The notes below the pieces were generated by a model. It had not been told where the DNA came from. It saw only the letters and a program-made list of their open reading frames with translations, and did no database searches. Made by a program: the position numbers and the translations under genes. Source: Intrasporangium_A sp039812505 (GTDB lineage Bacteria; Actinomycetota; Actinomycetes; Actinomycetales; Dermatophilaceae). From it: 12,121 nt of DNA. The stretch covers positions 1 to 12,121 of the forward strand of contig NZ_JBDIAQ010000105.1 in NCBI RefSeq assembly GCF_039812505.1, in the 5' to 3' direction. Positions 9,252 to 12,121 of this stretch are shown piece after piece (the first letter of the stretch is position 1; each line of letters starts with the position of its first letter).

Positions 9252-9315
9252 GCCGCGCCCTGCCGTATGCCGCTCACCCGCGCAGCTGCCCCGTGCTGGA
9301 TGTCGCGGCGGCTCA
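9249..9315. terminator. Inverted repeat spanning both stop codons of a convergent pair
   Basis: TGAGCCGC at 9249-9256 is perfectly complementary to GCGGCTCA at 9308-9315. The arms include the metS stop and, on the other strand, the stop of the Lon-domain gene. The 51-nt interior is GC-rich with possible inner pairing. It could work as a weak bidirectional terminator, but an 8-bp stem with a long loop is modest in DNA this GC-rich. Confidence 0.3.
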
Positions 9316-9984
9316 GTTGGGTGAGAAGCCTCCCGGCTCGATGCGCCCCGGCACGGCGCGGACCTGGGTGACCAGGGCCAGCTCGCGACGCAGGACGGCC
9401 AGCAGCGTGCCGAGCCGGTCGCGCTCGGTGCGGCCGGCCAGTACGGCCTGGCGGTCGGCCAGCTCCAGGGGCGACCGCTCGACGATGCGGTAGGCCAGCT
9501 CGTCGGGTCCGACCTGTCCCACCCGCCCGGTCGTCGCACCGATCGCGGCGAGCAGCCGGGCGTGGGTGGTGCGGACCCGATCGGCGAGGGCCGCGACGTC
9601 GGCGGCCGGCGCCGAGCCCGGGGGGCGCGCGACCGGGTCCAGCCAGGTCACCCGGCCGGTCAGGTACGGCGAGCCGGCGGACTCGTCCCGGCCGGTGAGC
9701 CGGAACCGGCGCCGCCCGACCGTACGGACCTGGAACGGCGGCTCGGTGCCGGTCACCTGCTCGATCACCGCCTCGCAGCCGACGTCGAACAGCTCGGTCG
9801 CCGCGCCTGCCCCGACCTCGGTTCCCCGGCGGATCGCGACGACGCCGAAGGCGCGCTGCCCGGGCGGGGCGGAGGCCTTCAGGTCGGCCAGCAGGGCGAT
9901 GTACCGCGGCTCGAAGACGACCAGCGGCAGCCGGGCCCCCGGCAGCAGGACGGTCCCGAGCGGGAACAGCGGCAGCGAGGGCAT
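9313..9984 (-). CDS. Lon substrate-binding (LON N-terminal) domain protein
   Basis: The 223-residue protein opens with the LON-domain signature LPLFPLGTVLLPGARLPL (4-21) and FEPRYIALLADL, and continues through the domain (FGVVAIRRGTEVGAGA, later RRFRLTGR). There is no AAA+ ATPase or Ser-Lys protease domain, so it is the stand-alone peptidase-S16-like form, whose exact role is not established. The C-terminal 90 residues are helical and rich in Arg and Leu, resembling the helical part that follows the LON domain in related proteins. ATG at 9984 was chosen because it directly precedes the signature; upstream starts at 10035 and 10215 lack an RBS and add unrelated sequence. There is no Shine-Dalgarno, and a -10-like TACCCT ends 6 nt before the ATG, suggesting a leaderless mRNA. 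Confidence 0.85.
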   Translation of the reverse strand: MPSLPLFPLGTVLLPGARLPLVVFEPRYIALLADLKASAPPGQRAFGVVAIRRGTEVGAGAATELFDVGCEAVIEQVTGTEPPFQVRTVGRRRFRLTGRDESAGSPYLTGRVTWLDPVARPPGSAPAADVAALADRVRTTHARLLAAIGATTGRVGQVGPDELAYRIVERSPLELADRQAVLAGRTERDRLGTLLAVLRRELALVTQVRAVPGRIEPGGFSPN

Positions 9985-9990
9985 GGGGCG

Positions 9991-9996
9991 AGGGTA
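9991..9996 (-). promoter_or_regulatory. Putative -10 hexamer of a leaderless transcript
   Basis: On the minus strand TACCCT (TAnnnT) ends 6 nt before the ATG at 9984. This would put transcription initiation on the A of the start codon. No -35 match was found. Confidence 0.4.
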
Positions 9997-10034
9997 CGGC
10001 CGGTCGGGCCGCCTCGCGCCCTCGGGAGACGCCA

Positions 10035-10195
10035 TGGTGCCCGGGGACTCGCACCACACTCGTACGGAGCGAGTCGACGGTCGCGGGGGCTGTTCCCCGC
10101 GCGTGGGGACACTCGTCGGTACGCGACGACGACGCGTGGGGGGGGCACGCTGCGGCGGGTGCTCTTTGCGAGGGAGTCTGGCCGCAGCGTGCCCC
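10035..10195. other. Hairpin-dense non-coding segment, possible structured RNA or regulatory region
   Basis: The 338-nt gap 9985-10322 holds no supportable gene. Within it five non-overlapping inverted repeats follow one another: 10035-10040/10051-10056 (6 bp), 10058-10062/10070-10074 (5 bp), 10082-10088/10095-10101 (7 bp), 10113-10118/10124-10129 (6 bp) and 10142-10156/10181-10195 (15 bp perfect, 24-nt loop). The series could be a structured RNA on either strand or a compound regulatory site upstream of the divergent genes. Short stems are common by chance in GC-rich DNA, but the 15-bp perfect stem is not easily explained that way. No family was recognised. Confidence 0.3.
10142..10195. repeat. 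15-bp perfect inverted repeat with 24-nt spacer
   Basis: ggggcacgctgcggc (10142-10156) and gccgcagcgtgcccc (10181-10195) are exact reverse complements. The spacer can form a small CTC/GAG hairpin. No T-tract follows on either side, so an ordinary intrinsic terminator is less likely. Confidence 0.85.
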
Positions 10196-10270
10196 AGGGA
10201 GTCGGTTGTACCCACCCTTCAGATGCACGACCCCGCGCTGCTGATACATCCCAGGCCCGGCGGACCGGCA

Positions 10271-10289
10271 ACGGCGCGGACCGCGCCGT
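10271..10289. repeat. 19-bp palindrome, possible operator
   Basis: ACGGCGCGG and CCGCGCCGT flank a single central A in perfect dyad symmetry. It lies 21 nt upstream of the putative -10 and 33 nt before the start codon of the membrane-protein gene at 10323, overlapping the position expected for a -35 element. That placement suits binding of a dimeric repressor; no regulator gene is adjacent. Confidence 0.5.
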
Positions 10290-10310
10290 GGGCCGCGGCC
10301 ACGGGTTCGG

Positions 10311-10316
10311 CATGAT
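10311..10316 (+). promoter_or_regulatory. Putative -10 hexamer of a leaderless transcript
   Basis: CATGAT, a 4-of-6 match to TATAAT that keeps the conserved A at 2 and T at 6, ends 6 nt before the GTG at 10323, which has no Shine-Dalgarno sequence. This supports a transcript starting at the start codon. Confidence 0.4.
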
Positions 10317-10322
10317 GCCCCT

Positions 10323-10682
10323 GTGATCGAGCTGCAGCAGGCCCTCGCGATCCTCTGTGCGGTGACGGCCGTCGCCGTACTCGTCCAGGTCATCCGGAAC
10401 CGGCCGCCCAACGTGCTCGTGCTCGGCCTGCTCGCGGTCATCGAGGTCGGGCTCCTCGTCCAGCTCGTCATCGGCCTCAGGCTGGTAGGCGACGCCCCGC
10501 CGGGGGTCTCGGTCGGGACCTTCCTCGGCTACCTGCTCGCCTCACTCGTCATCCTGCCCCTCGCGGTGGGCTGGTCGTGGGCCGAACGCAGCCGCGGCGG
10601 CACGGCGACGATCCTGGTGGGACTCGTCGTGGTCCCCTACCTGTTCGTCCGGCTCTACCAGATCTGGGTGCTGCAGCAGTGA
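10323..10682 (+). CDS. Small four-helix membrane protein of unknown function
   Basis: I do not recognise a named family for this 119-residue protein. It has four hydrophobic segments at about residues 5-24, 31-53, 64-84 and 94-114, separated by short polar turns (RNRPP, GDAPPG, AERSRG), and no signal peptide or catalytic motif. Codon use is typical of real genes here, with G/C at most third positions. It starts with GTG and has no RBS; a -10-like hexamer sits 6 nt upstream. It converges on the PLDc_N gene, with only 14 nt between the two stop codons and no hairpin in that space. It is probably an inner-membrane protein; its function is unknown. Confidence 0.75.
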   Translation: MIELQQALAILCAVTAVAVLVQVIRNRPPNVLVLGLLAVIEVGLLVQLVIGLRLVGDAPPGVSVGTFLGYLLASLVILPLAVGWSWAERSRGGTATILVGLVVVPYLFVRLYQIWVLQQ

Positions 10683-10696
10683 GTCGGCGGGCCGGG

Positions 10697-10927
10697 CTAC
10701 ATCGAGGGCAGGCGGCCCTTGGCGAAGTAGAGGATCGGCCCGACCCAGCTGATCGCGATGACCGCCGCCCACTTGGCCTTGCTGCCGTTGACCTCCTCCG
10801 GCGCGCGCGCCGCGAGGTCGGCCCACGCCGTGGCCGCGAGCGAGAGCTGGATCGACCCCAACGCCAGGATCACCGCCTGCTGCGACGAGCTGAGATCGGA
10901 CCACTTCTTCTTGTGCCGCTTCGTCAT
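10697..10927 (-). CDS. PLDc_N (phospholipase D N-terminal-like) domain small membrane protein
   Basis: The 76-residue protein has a very basic N-terminus (MTKRHKKKW), a first membrane helix at about 16-35, the connecting DLAARAPEEVNGSKAKW (37-53) and a second helix ending in VGPILYFAKGR (62-72). The E-V-N-G-x-K-x-x-W and GPI-x-YF-x-x-GR pattern is typical of the short PLDc_N domain found at the N-terminus of cardiolipin synthases and also as stand-alone two-helix proteins such as this. No catalytic HKD domain follows, so no lipase or synthase activity is expected. ATG at 10927 has GGGAGG 7 nt upstream, which makes it far better than any upstream start in the frame. Confidence 0.88.
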   Translation of the reverse strand: MTKRHKKKWSDLSSSQQAVILALGSIQLSLAATAWADLAARAPEEVNGSKAKWAAVIAISWVGPILYFAKGRLPSM

Positions 10928-10952
10928 CGCCCGGCCTCCCGTGCCGCCCTGC

Positions 10953-10980
10953 CGACTCGATGTCGACTCGATGCCGACTC
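10953..10980 (+). repeat. 11-bp direct repeat, 2.5 copies, upstream of PLDc_N gene
   Basis: Unit cgactcgatg(t/c) occurs at 10953-10963 and 10964-10974, and cgactc restarts at 10975-10980. The 11-bp period is about one helical turn, so the same face of the DNA would present each copy. It lies 26-53 nt upstream of the PLDc_N start codon. Confidence 0.7.
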
Positions 10981-11052
10981 CACAACAGGCTACGTCCGGA
11001 GGGCGCCCCGGCGGGACCCCCACGATCTGCCGCGCTGAGACGAGGGCCGCCC

Positions 11053-11901
11053 TCACCGCAGGGCGGCCGTCAGCGTCACGAAGCCGTAGCCCCCGGCGCG
11101 CAGCCCCGCGATGATGCCGGGCAGGGCGTCGGCGTCGAGGGTCGAATGGTCCTCCGGGTGGGCGCCCAGGCGCAGCAGCACGATCTCGCCCGGGCGCGCC
11201 CCGGCCAGCACCCGGCGCACGACCGAGTCGACCGACTGCCCACCGGTGACCCCCTGCCAGCCGAGCGAGTCGACGGTCCACCGGAACGGCACGTAGCACT
11301 CGGCGTTGACGAGGCCCACCAGGTGCGCGGTCAGGGCCCCGTCCGGGAAGCGGAGCAGCGGTCGCGGGTCGCGCCCGGTCACCGCCTCTATCCGGGCCGC
11401 CGCGCTGCGGATCTCGGTGCGGATCCCGCTGTCCGTCAACGCCGTCAGGTCGGGGCTGTCGTAGGTCTGGTTGCCGACCGGGTGGGCGGCGATGTCCCGG
11501 GATAGCGCCGGGAACCGGTCGACGAAGTCACTGGTCAGGAAGAACGTCGCCGGCACGTGCTCACGGGCCAGGGTCGCCAGGACGGACGTGACGCCGTCGC
11601 TGCTCCCCCCGGAGTCGAAGGTGAGCGCGACGACCTTGCGGTTCGTGGGCAGCACCTCGACCGGCCTGCCCAGCAACGACCGGGGGATGGCACAGGCCGC
11701 AGCGGTGGGAGAGGGGGGGACCCACGGTCCCGGCCCCGCCGGACCGGTGGCGCCGGGTGGTGCCGACGACACCCTGGTGGACGACACCGTGGTCGGCGTG
11801 ACACCGGTCGGCGGCACGGTCCCGCCCGAGCAGGCCGCCAGTGCGAGCAGGCCGGCGCCGAGCACCGCGACGGCGCCCGCGTGGGGCATCGACCTGGACA
11901 T
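11053..11901 (-). CDS. Lipoprotein with NodB polysaccharide-deacetylase-like domain, metal site degenerate
   Basis: The 282-residue protein has a lipoprotein signal (lipobox LAAC, C24), a Thr/Pro/Ser-rich linker to about residue 67, and a NodB-like fold: VVALTFDSG (90-98), ATFFLTSDFV (118-127), VGNQTYDSPDLTAL (142-155), LLRFPDGALT (182-191), FRWTVDSLGW (206-215), GEIVLLRLG (238-246) and GYGFVTL (271-277). This order follows motifs 1 to 5 of the carbohydrate esterase 4 family, which deacetylate peptidoglycan or other polysaccharides using D/H/H-bound metal. Here the second Asp of TFDDG is S97, the first His of motif 2 is Q145, the second is S149, and the motif-5 His is R244. It therefore looks like a non-catalytic binding protein, or an enzyme with altered chemistry. 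The ATG has GGGAGG 5 nt upstream, and the lipobox supports this start. Confidence 0.85.
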   Translation of the reverse strand: MSRSMPHAGAVAVLGAGLLALAACSGGTVPPTGVTPTTVSSTRVSSAPPGATGPAGPGPWVPPSPTAAACAIPRSLLGRPVEVLPTNRKVVALTFDSGGSSDGVTSVLATLAREHVPATFFLTSDFVDRFPALSRDIAAHPVGNQTYDSPDLTALTDSGIRTEIRSAAARIEAVTGRDPRPLLRFPDGALTAHLVGLVNAECYVPFRWTVDSLGWQGVTGGQSVDSVVRRVLAGARPGEIVLLRLGAHPEDHSTLDADALPGIIAGLRAGGYGFVTLTAALR

Positions 11902-11953
11902 GGGCACCTCCCGGGTCCAGCACACACCACCTGGCCCGGCCGCGTGCGTCGAT

Positions 11954-11983
11954 GTGCCCGAGCAGACAGTGCCCGAGCGGACA
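11954..11983 (+). repeat. 15-bp tandem duplication upstream of the NodB-like gene
   Basis: gtgcccgagc(a/g)gaca is present at 11954-11968 and 11969-11983 with one mismatch. It lies 53-82 nt upstream of the NodB-like start codon, in a 197-nt gap where no other gene is supported. It may be an operator pair or simple slippage. Confidence 0.7.
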
Positions 11984-12098
11984 CGGACCGAGGTCAGACC
12001 CGCGCAGGAGGCCGGCATGCGGCATACGCCCGGGTTGGCCTGATCCGGCTTGTCGGAAACCGCAGCGCGGGCCCTGCCCGGTCTGGGAACGTGGGCAG

Positions 12099-12121
12099 GT
12101 GACCGAGCAACCGATCGCCGC
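12099..12121 (+). CDS. Possible start of a gene running off the window
   Basis: GTG at 12099 opens a frame reading MTEQPIA to the window edge. It has no Shine-Dalgarno, but GAACGT, with A at 2 and T at 6, ends 6 nt upstream, which is the same geometry as three other RBS-less starts in this window. It would be divergent from the NodB-like gene. Only seven full codons are visible, so the product cannot be named. Confidence 0.35.

Noticed and set aside
10089..10113. On the minus strand, a stretch with TCCCC-ACGCGC-GGGGA resembles a type I-E CRISPR repeat stem.
   Set aside because: It occurs only once. No second copy is found at the 61-bp spacing expected, the C-rich stretch 36 nt away is not a match, and no cas genes are present.
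9985..10215. Upstream extension of the Lon-domain gene to starts at 10035 or 10215.
   Set aside because: Neither has an RBS, the added residues are Arg/Pro-rich without similarity to the family, and the LON signature begins directly after the ATG at 9984.

Overview
The window is a GC-rich chromosomal segment that looks like a high-GC actinobacterium (Actinomycetota). The evidence is the strong G/C bias at third codon positions, frequent GTG starts, several starts that look leaderless, an Lsr2-type DNA-binding domain, an actinobacterial-type MetP/MetS transporter pair and short PLDc_N and DUF4389 membrane proteins. I cannot name a genus. There is no rRNA, tRNA, CRISPR array, phage gene or transposase, so this is mostly ordinary core or lineage-level gene content.

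Layout. 1-1452 (+): the 3' part or all of a repeat-rich, double DUF4389 membrane protein, then a flavodoxin-like protein. 1553-5851 (-): a leftward cluster with ppsR (kinase/pyrophosphorylase) overlapping ppsA (PEP synthase) by 4 nt, then an ERCC4 nuclease-Lsr2 fusion. 5852-6076: an intergenic region with two short tandem repeat tracts. 6077-6691 (+): a TMEM175-like channel. 6844-7419 (-): a CueP-type copper-binding lipoprotein. 7570-9251 (+): the amino-acid importer metP-metS with a 4-nt overlap. 9313-9984 (-): a Lon substrate-binding-domain protein. 9985-10322: a gap with an unusual series of inverted repeats. 10323-10682 (+): a four-helix membrane protein of unknown function. 10697-10927 (-): a small PLDc_N membrane protein. 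11053-11901 (-): a lipoprotein with a NodB-like fold whose metal ligands appear to be lost. 12099-12121 (+): possibly the first codons of a gene running off the window.

How the genes work together. PpsR and PpsA are an enzyme and its dedicated regulator: PpsA makes PEP from pyruvate and ATP for gluconeogenesis, and PpsR switches it by (de)phosphorylating a Thr two residues before the catalytic His, a Thr that is present here. MetP and MetS form a two-component Na+-coupled methionine/alanine importer. The other genes look like independent units. Four convergent gene pairs occur; three have an inverted repeat in or across the gap that could act as a shared terminator.

The points most worth a second look are the degenerate NodB protein, the ERCC4-Lsr2 fusion, the hairpin-dense non-coding segment at 10035-10195, and a repeated start geometry (a -10-like hexamer ending 6 nt before a start codon with no Shine-Dalgarno) that suggests leaderless transcripts. 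I see no convincing new multi-gene system.
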